Assembly (NCBI GenBank): GCA_034336665.1
Contig: CM067588.1
Location: forward strand, 6,202,655-6,266,654
Direction of reading: 5' to 3'
DNA length: 64,000 nt
DNA from: Luscinia megarhynchos
Lineage: Eukaryota > Chordata > Aves > Passeriformes > Turdidae
Notes under the pieces: generated by a model
Told to the model about the DNA's origin: nothing
Seen by the model: the letters and a program-made list of their open reading frames with translations, nothing else
Database searches by the model: none
Shown: one piece after another, positions 47,601 to 59,391 of the stretch
Layout: each line of letters opens with the position of its first letter
Numbering within the stretch: position 1 is the stretch's first letter
Made by a program: the position numbers and the translations under genes

Positions 47601-49637
47601 TGGTTTTTTTTTCCTTTTTTAAATCCACAATCCCACTTTTCCAGAGTGCAGGTGCTGGGTTTGGAGGAGGAGCTGCTCTGCTGTGGCTTCCAGCAGGATT
47701 TGGGTGAAAAAAAAGAAAAAAGGGTTGGATTGCTCAGAGAGGGGAGGGAGGAGGGGATGGGAGTTCCTGGAATTCCACAGAAAAGGTTGGAATTGTTATA
47801 AGTCCATATTATATTATTAGTTTTTTACAAACACTAAAATAAATGCTGTATTTATAATAATGAAAAGCTTTGCTGTATGAATTTAGTTGCTTTTAGTTCT
47901 GCTGTTAACAAAACTTAGAAGTAGGGTGTGTGATAAATACGTATTTTTTTCTTGGACTATAACATGATGATGTAAAAAGCTTTTGTTCAGGTAACTAACT
48001 CAGAGAATGGTAAAAAAAAAAAAAGGATAATCAGAAAATTCTTCACATTCTTAGATTATGGTGACACAGCAGAACCCCAGGGAAATAATTTATTGATCTT
48101 TTCTGTTATCAGGGAATAAATCCTCTTGATTTACAGGTTGGGGGGCTGATTTTGAATAATACATGAATATATTGATGCATTTCAAGAAGTGTTTTTCTGA
48201 GTTTAGTGTGTGCTCTGGACTCAATGCCATTTATCTCTTCTTGTCTTTTATTAAACCTTTTCAAATTTAGGAAGTGAACCTGGTTTTTCACAGGCTCTCA
48301 CATCTGTTTTTCCTGTTTCTTTGTTGTTCCCAGACTCCCATCCTGCTGACCCCCAGCCCTCTGCTCTCCAGCATCCACTTCTGGAGCACCCTGAGCCCAG
48401 TGGCTCCTCTGAGCCCTGCCAGGTTACAAGGTGCCAACACCCTGTTCCAGGTGAGAGCCAGGCATCAGTTATCCCAAATATTCACATAAACAAAGAAATA
48501 ATAAAATAAAACAGGAGTTGTTATTCTCCACCCCCTGTGGTAGCTTTTGAAAACATTAATTTTCATTTTTACCCCAAATTTCAGGATATTGTAAATGGAA
48601 TATTTGAAATTAACTGCTTTAGACAGAGAGAATCTTTTTTTTTTTTTTTTTAGGTCTGTTCTACCTGTAAAAATTTCCTCCCTGTAATTTTTTTTTCATT
48701 GGGATTTTCCTGAATTCTGAAATTTTCCACTCTATTGATTGTTCCAATCATTCTTCTGAAAAATACTCATTAGTCTCACAACTAATGAGGAGAAAAACTG
48801 TGCCACACAGACATCAAACACACACTCTTTCATGATTTTTTAATGGAATAAATCCATAAAATTGACCCCTGTGAGGGTGGAGAAGCCCTAGAGTTGCCCA
48901 GAGAAGCTGTGGCTGCCCCTGGATCCCTGGAAATATCGAAGACCAGGATTTTTTTCACTATACAGGAAAAAATCCATTATATTTAAGAAAAAAAACTCTT
49001 CTTTAGTTGTAATTCTCATGTTTTTCCCTCACACTTCCACTCTGGCACTGGAATTGCCACAATTGCTGCCTGAATTTGCTGAGGCAAAGGGTGGAATTGA
49101 ACCAATTGAACCAATTTTTATTTCATTTCATTGAAATTCAAGCATTTAATTAAATCTTCTGGGTTGGGATCTGTCATCTCCATGGAGATGAAGGAAATTC
49201 CTCATCTGTACCATGAGGACAGAAAATAAAACCAGGAGGGCTGAAGTGACACTGGAAAGAGCTGAGGGGCAATTAAAACCCTGTTTTCCTGGATTAAAAT
49301 CACATTTTAATGAGGATATGGGGCAGAGTTTACTGTGAAAAGTAAATAAAATAAAAAATAAATAAAATAAATAAATAAAATAAATAAAAGCAAGAAGCCA
49401 AGAGGATTCTTTGATCCTGGGGTGGTTTTGCTTTGTTTTGTTGTTCCATTTGGGTTTTTTTCCCCTTTCCTTGATGCACAGATACGGGAGGAGCAGTGAA
49501 TTGAAGGGGTTATTTGATGATTTTTGGTTTTTTTTCAGTTTCCCTCAGTGCTGAACAGCCATGGCCCATTCACACTGTCAGGACTGGATGGACCCTCCAC
49601 CCCAGGCCCCTTCTCCCCAGACCTCCAGAAGACATAG
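44406..49637 (+). CDS. ELK4: ELK4 (SAP-1), complete coding region in four exons
   Basis: Join 44406-44612, 45891-46823, 48334-48450, 49539-49637: 1356 nt, 451 codons plus TAG (human 431 as I recall). The product is a nuclear ETS transcription factor that binds serum response elements with SRF and is activated by MAP kinases. Domains: ETS DNA-binding domain about 1-86, with recognition-helix arginines R61 and R64 in [13 protein letters not shown]-binding B-box about 144-165 ([14 protein letters not shown] then KLFRSIKIE); a Pro/Ser-rich middle; a basic MAPK docking region near [11 protein letters not shown]; and the C-box transactivation domain in exons 4-5, with Ser401-Pro and Ser407-Pro matching human S381/S387. 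The ERK docking motif FQFP (418-421) is built across the last splice junction. All introns are GT-AG and phase 0. Confidence 0.97.
45891..46823 (+). CDS. ELK4: ELK4 second coding exon (ETS end, B-box, Pro/Ser region, D-box)
   Basis: Starts after CTTCCCCTTAG with [15 protein letters not shown], completing the ETS fold, and runs 311 codons to TPALFSQ before GTGATC. It holds the SRF-contacting B-box and a long low-complexity Pro/Ser/Thr region. The frame stays open 96 nt into the intron (stop at 46920-46922). Confidence 0.97.
48334..48450 (+). CDS. ELK4: ELK4 third coding exon (C-box)
   Basis: Thirty-nine codons, [13 protein letters not shown] to GANTLFQ, between TTCCCAG and GTGAGA. It carries a cluster of Thr/Ser-Pro sites that are ERK, JNK and p38 targets in the mammalian protein. 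Confidence 0.96.
48871..48952 (+). mobile_element. CR1 LINE fragment in ELK4 intron 4
   Basis: Contains GTGAGGGTGG and TTGCCCAGAGAAGCTGTGGC followed by GGATCCCTGG, as in the CR1 3' region. Short and diverged. Confidence 0.6.
49342..49389. repeat. (AAATA)n microsatellite
   Basis: Mixed AAATA/AAAT units in ELK4 intron 4. Confidence 0.9.
49539..49637 (+). CDS. ELK4: ELK4 last coding exon
   Basis: Opens [15 protein letters not shown] after TTTTTTCAG and ends DLQKT-TAG, 32 codons. It supplies the F-P half of the FQFP ERK docking motif. Confidence 0.96.
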   Translation, partial: FPSVLNSHGPFTLSGLDGPSTPGPFSPDLQKT

Positions 49638-50444
49638 CACATGGAATTCTGCAAAAGGACACAGTGGCAAGCAAGGCAAACCCAGGACTCTTCTCTTGAA
49701 CCACCTGTTTTTTTTAAAAAAACACTTTATAATTCCACAGAGATTCTCAACAGTCGTAGTTTTGCCATTCCCAAATCAAAAAAAAAAAAAAATTGCCTTT
49801 TTTCTGCAAAAATTCCCCTTTTTTTGGAAGAACCCAGGTTGGGAATGTTTATGCAAAAGCCTTAATAGGAGCTGCAGCTCCAGTCTCTTCTCCTCCTCAC
49901 TTTGGAAGATTTTTCCAGAAGGAATTTTGGGTGGTGTTGCAGCACTGACTGCAGCAAACAGCACCAGAGGAGGCTTTTCTCTGTGACTCTTGGAAAAAAA
50001 CAACAAAAAAAAACAACCAACCAACCCACCCCTCTGTTCTTCTGCTTCCTGTGCTCAGCCAGGAGAACCCTGAATCCTGCTGGAAGCTGGAATTCCAGGA
50101 AATGTTTGGGAATGGGAATTTTGCTCACAGCAGCAAAAGCAGCCAGGGCTTTTCTCCTGGTGTTATCTTCTTTTTTTTTTTTTTTTTTAATTTTATTTTG
50201 CAGGGAGAAATTTTTTTTGTCAAGGATTTATTCCAAGTTTGTGTCCAGGACAATTCTGTGGAGTGTGGAACAGCCCTTGGGAGAAGAGGTGGGGCTGGAT
50301 TTTTGGATCTTCCCTCCCCATGGACACTGGGATGAGCTCCTTTCACTTCTCACAGAGTTTGAATGCTGGAGTCCAAACATTTCTTGTGCCAGAGACCTGT
50401 TCCAGAGCCTCCCTGCTGGAGGAGCAGGATGGGCAGATTTCCCC

Positions 50445-50595
50445 TGGGTTTTTTGGGATTTTCCCTGAGTTTTGGGGGAATTTTCCCTGGTTTTTTGGGA
50501 TTTTTCCCTGGTTTTGGAGGGATTTTTCCCTGGTTTGGGAGGGATTTTCCTGGTTTTTTGGGATTTTCCCTGGTTTTGGAGGGAGGTTTCTGCCT
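50445..50595. repeat. About 20-bp array in the ELK4 3' UTR (about 7 copies)
   Basis: Units of TTTTCCCTGGTTTTTTGGGA with indels, about 0.8 kb after the ELK4 stop. Confidence 0.85.
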
Positions 50596-53500
50596 GACCT
50601 GGAATTCAGACCCCAGCAGGGTGAGAACAGCAACATCCCATCATTTATGTTGCTCCTCTTCCCCCACAGTTCTGGAAAATCTTCCTGCTTTTCCCCACAT
50701 GGAGAAGCTCCTCTCTTGCCAGCTCCTAGCCCAAGTTTTGCAGTGGAGCTGCTGCTTTTCTTTATTTTCTGGGGGGAGCACTGGCCCCAGACCAGGCTGA
50801 GGTTCATTGGTAAATTTGCTTTTCACCTCCTTGGTGTCCTGGGTTCCTAGTGCAGGATTGTTTCCCAGAGCCCCTGGGGAGGAGATGGAGTTTGCAGGTG
50901 GATTTTTACACCTCAGGAGGCCTTTTAAGAAAACTGAAGGGTGAAAAAATGTGAGATTCTCCTTTCTCAGCCCCTCAGCCTGGCTGTGTTGGGCTGTGTG
51001 TCCTTCCAATCTGGGCAGCAGCTTGTGGGCTGGAGCTGGGGGTGTCAGAGGATCTTCTCCATAAAATATTCCCAGAAAACAGATGGAGACATCTCTCTGC
51101 TTCAGCATCCTCAGAGCTCAGAGGAAGATTTTTGCCTGTGCAGCAGGAGGAGCTGACAGTGTTTGCTGTAAATACTGCACCAATCCATGGATAAGTGGTG
51201 AACTCCAGTTTTCCAGAGTTTTTTTTTTCCTTTTGCCACTTCTGCAGGCTTGGAATTCCCTTTAAAGCCACAACACCCAAGACTTTTCTTTCCTTTTCTA
51301 TATCCTGACATTGAGATACAGGAAAAAAAAAAACAAACCACTTTTGTGTGTTCCTGATGTGACACCTGGGACAGGTGGGTGGAACAGAGTCGCTTTTTTT
51401 GGGCATTGTTCACCTGCCCAGGGGAAAAGTGGGAGAAAAAAATATTCCTTTTTCAGGTGGAGAAGCAGGGAGTGAGCTCATGGAGTGACCTGTCTTCCTG
51501 TTGGCTCCTGTCAGAGGCAAAAAATGCTTCACATTTAGACATCAGCAGATGCAGGAGGAAATTCCTGCACCAGCAGCTCTTAAAATGTGCAATATTGACC
51601 TTTTTATTTTTGTTTGAATTTTAATGTTATTTTTGAAATGCAGAAGCGAAGCTGCAGGTGATCATGAAGAGCAGGCATCTGGAATTTAATTTGTTTTGTT
51701 GTTGTTTTTTGCATGTTTGGAGCCTGCTCTGGGAAATTTCTATAGCTATGTATAAATAGCAGCACTTTGGTTGGTTCAGGTTGGCCAATTTTATGCCTAC
51801 CAAATACATGGACTTTGGAGAGAGCAACATTTGCAGGCTGGGATTCTAATTGAAAATTCATGAATGAGCACTAAAAACTTGCAATTTAATTGCTTTCCCT
51901 TCCCCCCCTTGTTCCCCTGTGGAGAAAAGCCAAGTTTAGCTGTTGAAAATTTGTGCACTTAATTCTTTGTGAGCTTTTTATCTCTTTGGGCAGAGAAATG
52001 CAATTCCTGGGCTCCTCCTCTCCAAGGAGCTTCCCAAAATTGCTGTGCCACTGAGATCCAGGTTTGGCCTTGGGAATGCTGAGTTCCTGTGGGGATGGTG
52101 GGATGGATCCAGCAGGCAGAGAGGGAACAGGATCACTTTGGCTTCTGAAGGAAAAAAAAAAAAAAAAATCAGAGTCCACATAGGATGATAAACTCAGGAG
52201 GCAGCTGGGAGAGCTCATGGGAAAGGGAGAGGAGCAGCTCTTGCTGCCTCTTCTCCACTGCAATTTTCAGTCACTTAGGGGAATATTTCCCTGTGTGCTG
52301 CCCCATCAGCCACAGCCCTGCCAGGGAGCTGCAGCCTCTCCTGGCTCACATTCCTGCCACAGCCTCCCTGGGGCTGCTGCTGCTTAGCTCACAATTTATT
52401 TTGAATTTAGCATTTAGGGCAGGTGGGGTTAGAGTAGGTTCTGGTTTAGTTCTGTACCGTGGTGATGTAAAAAAAAAAAATTAATGCAGCATTGCAGAAA
52501 CTTTTTTTTCTGAGGTTGCTGTTGCAGCCTTGGCTTTGTGGAATGCTTGGCAATTTTTGCATCAGTTCCTTCCTGGCTGGCTGGGGTTCTGTGGAAGGTC
52601 AGAGCTTTTGGTAGAAGACAAATAAGAACCCAGGATCCTGCCCAGGTTCTGGGATGGGAATGGAATCCCTGCTGGTCAAATCTGGGAGGATTTAGGGAGC
52701 ATGGAAACTGAATTTGTGTCTTGCTTTGGCAATTTCTTTGGTTTGGTTTGGTTTTTTCTCCCATGTGTTTGGATCCTGGATTTTCAGAATTCCTGGCAGG
52801 AGCAGCAGAAAGAAATGCCCCCTGGTTATGGAGGTGTTGCTCTTCTGTGTTTCCTGGGAAGGTGATCCTGCTAAAAACAGGGTGGTGGAGGAATTTTGGG
52901 TTTTTTCAGCAGCAGCTTTAGCTTTAGAGCTTTGTTTCAGCCTGTCCTCAGCAGGAGATGCAGTTCCTGTGCCTGGATTTTGGCACATTCAAGCTCTGGT
53001 TTGCAATAGGTCAGGAAGGGATAAAATCCCTGAGCTGGACAATTCCTTGTTTTCATTTGGAATCCCAAGGCTTCAGTCTTTGGGATAATGGAGTTGGGAT
53101 AATTCCCCCCTCTGATGCATTTTCCCACCTCAGCTGTCTCACAAATGAATCATTTTGGGTTTCTGATGTTCATTTGAAGGGCAGTGCAGCTGCTGAGGTG
53201 CAGATCTCCCTTCTCCCTGTGGGATTCCCTGGGGGTTCCAGCTGGGAGGGGAGGGGAGGGCCCTGATCCCCTCCTGGAGCTGAGATCAGGACCTGCAGCT
53301 CTGCCCCTCTCTTGTTTATTATATATATATTTATTATATATATATTCTGGTTTATTCATTCCCCCCTTTTTTTTTTTTTTTAGCCGATTTATGGCAGTTT
53401 TTGATGTGCTTCAGTTTCACCTCTCCCACTTTTAGGGCAGATTTGTTTCCAGCCCATCTCAGTGTTTTATCAAGAGCCTCTCCTGGTATTGCCAGCTCTG

Positions 53501-53931
53501 GAAATCAACCTCAGCACTGGGTCAGAAATGTTGTTAAAATCCACATTTTTTTAGTTTTGGGTGACAGTTTTGGTCTATTTCCTTCCTCAGCTCTGTGAGG
53601 AATGGAATCTGGATCTGGAAGAGTAGAAATGGGAAAAAAAAAAAAAAAACTTTCAGCCTCTGAGGTGGAGGGGTGGGAGTTGTTTTGTCTTAAAAATCAG
53701 AGTGGGGTGTTGTAAGGAGCCCAAAATCCGTGAGGATTCACTCAGGAGCTCCAGGATGTTTGGTGAGGCTGGTGCTGCCTGAACAGGGCTGTTCATGGTT
53801 TGGTTTGGAGTTAATTAAGCTGCAATTAGCAGATCCAGGGGAGTGGATTTGCTGGAATCACAGCTGGCAGAGGAAGATTTTGGGATAAAATGCAGGGAGA
53901 GTTTTATGCAGGATGTCCCTTTGCCTTGGGG

Positions 53932-54230
53932 AATGCTTATTCCCCCCTGGATTTAGAGCTGAGAAGTTGATTTGGAATAATAAAGCTGGGAGAAAAAAAA
54001 AAAAAAATTCTAAGGAAACAGAGCTGGAATGAAACTGGGGGTGAATCCTTCAGCAGGAATTCTGGGAGCCACAATCCTGGGAATCCTGGCCTGGGCAGGT
54101 TTTTGTGTCTTGGAGTGGTTTAAATCAATTTAAATCCATTTTTATCCACTCCAGCTGTGGTGCCATGTGCCAGTGCCAGTCCTGCTCCTTCCTGGGCTGC
54201 ACATCTGTTTTGGGAAGGTGATTTTTGGGG
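53932..54230 (+). repeat. Direct duplication in the ELK4 3' UTR, copy 1
   Basis: Nearly the same as 55776-56080; begins AATGCTTATTCCCC. Contains AATAAA at 53979-53984 and CAGCAGGAATTCTGGGAGCC. Confidence 0.92.
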
Positions 54231-55775
54231 TGAATTCCTTGCTGGGATTATTCCTGAGGCATTTTTGGGCATGGAATTCCACTGGGAGGGGAGAGGTGGC
54301 TCTGGACAGAGAGAAATCCTTGGAAATGGAACCAAAAATTCCTCCAGAGCCTGATTTTTGTCAGGAGGGCAAAAGAGGAAGCAGCAGGGCAGTGCTGCCC
54401 ATCCCTGTGGGGGTTCCCTGATGGAGCCAGAGCTGTGGCCAGCAGAAAGGGGAAATTTTGGGCTTGGTGTCAGCAAATCCTGGACTGAGGGATTTTATTC
54501 CTGCCAGGAAGGAGCAGGAATGAGGAGAATGTGTTCCCTGCAGATTGTTTTTCTGTCTGACCACAGGTGGGCAAGATGGGCAGGGCCCTGTTTCTTTCTC
54601 CTGGATATTCCAATATTTCCCTGGTGGAACAGTGAAATGTCTGCTTCCTATAAATTATTTTGGAACAAACCACCCTAAAACTGGCAAGAACTGAATTTTT
54701 TTCCCCCTCCCAAAGAAAGCAGCAGATTTTGCTTGTGGAGCTCTTCCAGCCCTTGATGAGAAGCACACTCAGAGCTGAAAATTTGTATTTTTTTTTTAGA
54801 TTCCTCAGTGTTGAAGCTCTGCCTGGAGCACACGTGGGTCGTGCCTGGCAGGATTTGTTCCCAAAAATCCATATAAATATCCCCCTCCTGCCCAAAAGCA
54901 GATTCTGCACTCTTTGAAATATTTTGCACTCCTTTGGGAGGTTTTTTTGGGGCTTTTTCTTCTCTCTTAGCACTCAAGTCAATCCTTGCCCAGCGTGGAC
55001 TCCTGAGTTGCCAAAGGTTATTTTTTGATGTTGTTGGTTACCACATCTCCTGAAACGAAGGAAAAAAAAAATCTTAAATGTGTTTTTGAGCATTTTGTGT
55101 GCCTGGAACAAAAGTTTGGGCTTGATTTAAAAGATTTCTCTGCTGAGGTTGTGTTGTGAGGTTTTCATCTCAAGGCAGGAGAATCCTGACCCTTAAAACA
55201 GGGATGTGAGGGGAGCTGATTCCAGAGCCCATTTCAGCAGTGCTGTACCAATAACTGGAAGCTGTTGTTGTTTATTTTGATTTGTTTTCTTTCCTTGAGG
55301 CTGTTTTTCTGTGTTTTTGGAGCACAGGAAGGCTCTGAGGGTGGCCTGTGCATGGTTCCTGCAGTGTGCTGTGTCTGGGCTGGGGGCTTCCAATATTCCA
55401 GTCCCTGGCTTTGCTCTGAGCTCCTTGGGATGTGTTTTGGGGTGTTTGTTTTTTTTATTATTTTTATTTTTTTAAATTTTTCCCTAGCATGTCCTAACCC
55501 CTCCAAGCTTGGAAACTGCTTCCTAGAATTGTGTTGACTTTCTTTTTGTTGTTGTTGTTCTGCTGTTGTTCAGTTGCACAGAGTTGTTTTTTTTCCTATA
55601 TAAAATAGACTTTTGAAACGTTTCATTCTCTGTGAACAGGGTTGAGATTTATTCTTTGTAGCTTTGAAAAAGATCCTAAAATTCCCTTTTCCAACTTGTT
55701 TTGTAGCCTGTTGCAGTGTTACCAGATGGCCTTATGTACGTCACAGTGCTTTGTGATGGGTACAGTAGCACATTT

Positions 55776-56080
55776 AATGCTTATTCCCCTCTGGATTTAG
55801 AGCTGAGAAGTTGATTTGGAATAATAAAGCTGGGAGAAAAAAAAAAATTTTAGGGAAACACAGCTGGAATGAAGCTGGGGGTGAATTCTTCAGCAGGAAT
55901 TCTGGGAGCCACAATCCTGGCACATCCAGCTTCCCTGGGCTGGGCAGGTTTTTGTGTCTTGGAGGGATTGAAATCCATTTAAATCCATTTTGATCCATTT
56001 TTTATCCACTCCAGCTGTGGTGCCAGTGCTGTCCTGCTCCTTCCTGGGGTGCACATCTGGTTTGGGAAGGTGGTTTTGGG
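55776..56080 (+). repeat. Direct duplication in the ELK4 3' UTR, copy 2
   Basis: Partner of 53932-54230, about 1.84 kb downstream. Contains AATAAA at 55823-55828. Confidence 0.92.
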
Positions 56081-57078
56081 CTGGATTTTCAGGCTGAGCT
56101 GGGTTCTTGGCAGATTTTTGGGAGCTCTGGGCTGGAGTTTTCCCTTCCCAGTTTTACCTTGCTGGGATTTTTCAGAACAATCAGTGGTGAGAACTCCCCT
56201 GGAAGCAGCAGCAGAAGGGGGAACATTTCCAGTGGCTCTTTCCAGAACAGAGTTGCATTCTTTCTTTTCTCTATAAATATATATATATATAGTACAAATT
56301 CAAGAGGCAAAGTTAAGTTGTAGTGAGTGTCTGAAACTTCCTACACTGGAGACTTTTCTGGACAAGACAACTGTAAAAGTCACCCCTTGTTCCAGCTGGG
56401 ACAAGAATTGCTTCTCAGTCTAACTTTTTATTTTTAAATACCTTATTAGAGTATCTTAATGCCATTGTGTTAAAAAAAAATGCTGGTATGTAATGCAAGT
56501 ACATAAATAGCCAAAGTTTTCAGTAATTGTTCAGTGTTACTAAATTTTGCTTTTATTTAACCTTCTGAGATAACATTTAGGAAGACCTTCAGTGTGTAAA
56601 TCATCCTGAAAATTCAAAGTCTGAGCAACTGGATTAGGGCAGGGATGGAGGTGTTTGAGCACATTTCAGGTTTGAGTTCAATTGGGAGGCAAAAGTTTTT
56701 AAGATGCAAAATTTCCTTTGCACTGTCCTGGCACTTCAAAGTGACAAATGCTGCTTTGGCAGTGGCTCTTTGGGAATTGTTCTTCAAACATCATGAAGGT
56801 CTTTCCTGAGAAATCAGGTGACTTTTTTCTATTGCTTCGATTTTTGTGCAAAAAAAAGAAAAAAAAAGAAAAAATAAAAATCAATGTATTGCAATCTTTT
56901 TTTTTAAAAATGGGGTGGGAATAGTTAAAGAAAACTATTTTGTGTAAGAACTGACAGAGGGATTTTGCTTTGTATAATGCAAGCTGGCTTTAAAAAAAGC
57001 ATTGTAGCAAATTATTCAAGTCAATCATATGTTAATAGTTATGTGCAACCAGACATGCAAAACAATTGTATTTTTTTA

Positions 57079-57084
57079 AATAAA
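57079..57084 (+). terminator. ELK4: Candidate distal ELK4 poly(A) signal
   Basis: AATAAA in an AT-rich context, followed within 30 bases by a T/G-rich stretch near 57110-57130. An earlier AATAAA at 56873-56878 is an alternative. Confidence 0.6.
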
Positions 57085-57104
57085 TATTTTTAACAAAGTT
57101 TCTG

Positions 57105-58275
57105 CTCATTTGACTGGTTTGTTTTTTTTCTTCTTTCAGTAGAGAAAATAGAAAGTTACAGCTGCAGGGGTATGATAAGGAGGGAGTTCATCAGACCTTG
57201 AGGTAAATTGTATTTTAAAAGTTTTTTGTTACATCAGGTGCTATTCTGGTGAAAATTCCCTTCAAATAGGACTTTTTTTTCCTTAAGTAGCCAAAATGGA
57301 AATGGATTGGAATGGAGTAATGGAAATATCAAACCCAGGAAATGTGATGGAGAATTTTAATTCAGAAGAGAGGGAGTTGTGATTTCCCAAACCTGTCAGG
57401 CCAGAATGAGAGATGCTTTCCAAGCTGATGTGACACTAAACTCTGATTTCTGCCCAAATCTGCTCCCTGCTGGAATTCCTTGGTGCTCATTTCCTCTGAG
57501 CAGGGCCCAGGGATGCTCTCCTGCTGGGAGGGGCTCAAGGAAGGACAGATTTGGTTTGGGTTTGGGTTTTTTTGGGTTTTCTTTTGCAGTCTGGTGGTTT
57601 TATTCCAGGTGATTTATCCTGGGCAGGTCCAGGAGGGGAACAGTGGCATCCTGTGGAGCTGCAGGAGAATTACAGCCTGGCAGGGATCTGGAACAGAACT
57701 GGAATCCCTGCTAGGGCTGGAATCAAATCCCAGAAGGGTTTGGGATGGCAGCATCTTATAAACCTCATTCCACGGGCAGGGACACCCTCTAAACTAAACT
57801 AAATTTGGGTTCAGTTTCAGAAGAGGAGCACAGAATAAATTCCAGCTGTGGGGTTTGAGGCAGGAGGGGGTCCCTGGGGTCCAGGGATGAGCTAAACCCA
57901 GAATTCTGACCCAATCCAAACTCACCCTGAGGGAGGACAATGGCAATTCAACAACTCCAGGCTTTCCTACAGGCGTTGGTGGAGATATTTTATGGCAGGG
58001 AAGAACTGCTGCTTGGAAAAATGGGAATTTCCCAGAGAATCTTCGGCTGTACCATCCCTGGAAGTGTCCAAGGGCAGGCTGGAGAAACCTGGGACAGTGG
58101 GATAGGCTCAACCCAAACTACTCCACCATTCTTCAAATGCCAAAACCATTTTAATAAAAAAAAACCCTAACCAACCAACAAAAAAAAAACCAAAAAACAA
58201 ACAAAAAAAAAATCCCAAAACCCCAGCATTACATTCAACCTGAGTTTAAAAACTGAGAAATGGTCGAGTCAGGGA
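57105..58275. other. Gap between convergent ELK4 and MFSD4A 3' ends
   Basis: About 1.2 kb without a gene. It includes a CR1 remnant and an A-rich segment near 58150-58220. Confidence 0.5.
58031..58112 (+). mobile_element. CR1 LINE fragment between ELK4 and MFSD4A
   Basis: CCCAGAGAATCTTCGGCTG followed by ACCATCCCTGGAAGTGTCCA and AGGCTGGA, typical of the CR1 3' region. Degraded. Confidence 0.65.
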
Positions 58276-59326
58276 GCAATTAGCAATCAATCACCTTTAA
58301 TTAAACACTGCTCTATATACACACCTACATATGTACATCACAGACAGCAGTTCAAGCGAGGAGTTACATCCACAGCCCCTCCTGGCAGGAGGAATTTCAG
58401 ACATCCCTCAAAATTCCACTCCTGTCCTGGAGGCTGGGCCAGTGCCTTACACAAGGCACTGCATGAGGAGATTGCACAGGTGAAGCAGCTGGAGCCTGGC
58501 TCCCAAAAAAACAAAAAAAAAAACCAACAAAAAAATCCCTTTTCTTTTAGAGCTTCACTTGGAAATAAAACCAACCTTAAAAAAAAACCAAAAAAACCAG
58601 TGGAGCAGCTCGAGGAGTGATTTAAAGCAAAACCAGCACAGCTCATTCTTAACTTGAACAAAAACAAAGAGAACCACCCTCTCCAATAAAAAAAAGGAAA
58701 AAAATAAAGCAAAAGATAATTTAAAATCATTCAAGAGGCCTGAGCATGCTAAGACACAGTTTTGAGTGACTAGACAGGAATTGTGTGTGCAAATAGAGGC
58801 AGGCCCTGCTGCCTGTGTGCACCTGGAGGCTCTGAACTGCCCCCAGGGAGGTGACCCTGACTCCAGCCACAAAAATGAATTTAAAACCAGGATTGTGTGA
58901 ATTCCAGGGGTCCTGGGCACCACAGGCCAGAAATAAAATCCATTCAATGCAGGAGACATTCAGTCTTGGACGAGGAGCAGAGAGCAGCTTTTCCTTCCCA
59001 CCCTCTGTCCTGAGCAGGTAAAAAATAAAAGTTCATTTTCAGGAGGAATTGCTGTGCAAACATCCCTGCTTTCAGTCCCAGGCTGGCACTCCCAGGCTTT
59101 TTTTTGTTGTTTTTTTGTTTTGCTTTTGGCACAGCCCCGTGCTCAGCTCGACGTTCAGGGCTGGATTTCCCCCATTCTGCCTTTCCCCCTCCTGTGCTTT
59201 GATTGAGAACTCGCCGGGTGCAGTTCATTAAAGTGAGCTCAGCCTTGGGGGCGGTGTTTTCCTGGGCTGGGTTTTCTTTCTTTCTTTCTTTATTTCTTTA
59301 TTTCTTGCTGTGGGGCGGGGCCTCCC
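58275..59326 (-). other. MFSD4A: MFSD4A 3' UTR (probable extent)
   Basis: Single-copy sequence on the minus strand after the stop. Two AATAAA motifs lie within 40 nt of the stop (plus-strand 59289-59294 and 59297-59302) in a pyrimidine microsatellite. An ATTAAA at 58301-58296 is a plausible distal signal. Which one is used cannot be told. Confidence 0.4.
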
Positions 59327-59391
59327 TCAGCGCTGGTACTGCCCCGTGTCCTCGGGCTCTGCTGCCCTGCCGGGGGAGGCCTCGTCCAGCT
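59327..59391 (-). CDS. MFSD4A: MFSD4A last coding exon
   Basis: Sixty-five nt after the minus-strand acceptor TTTTGCAG (AG at 59393-59392). With the G from the previous exon it encodes ELDEASPGRAAEPEDTGQYQR and TGA at 59329-59327. This is a short acidic cytoplasmic tail; only the final residues resemble the mammalian tail, but frame and splice sites fit exactly. Confidence 0.82.

Larger units (their letters stand above)
49638..57105 (+). other. ELK4: ELK4 3' UTR (probable extent)
   Basis: A long stretch with no gene on either strand, containing a short tandem array (50.45 kb), a direct duplication (53.9/55.8 kb) and several AATAAA motifs. The most downstream part (56.3-57.1 kb) is AT-rich, unique and typical of a terminal 3' UTR; AATAAA at 57079 is the best distal signal. 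The mammalian ELK4 mRNA also has a very long 3' UTR. The extent is inferred. Confidence 0.6.
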
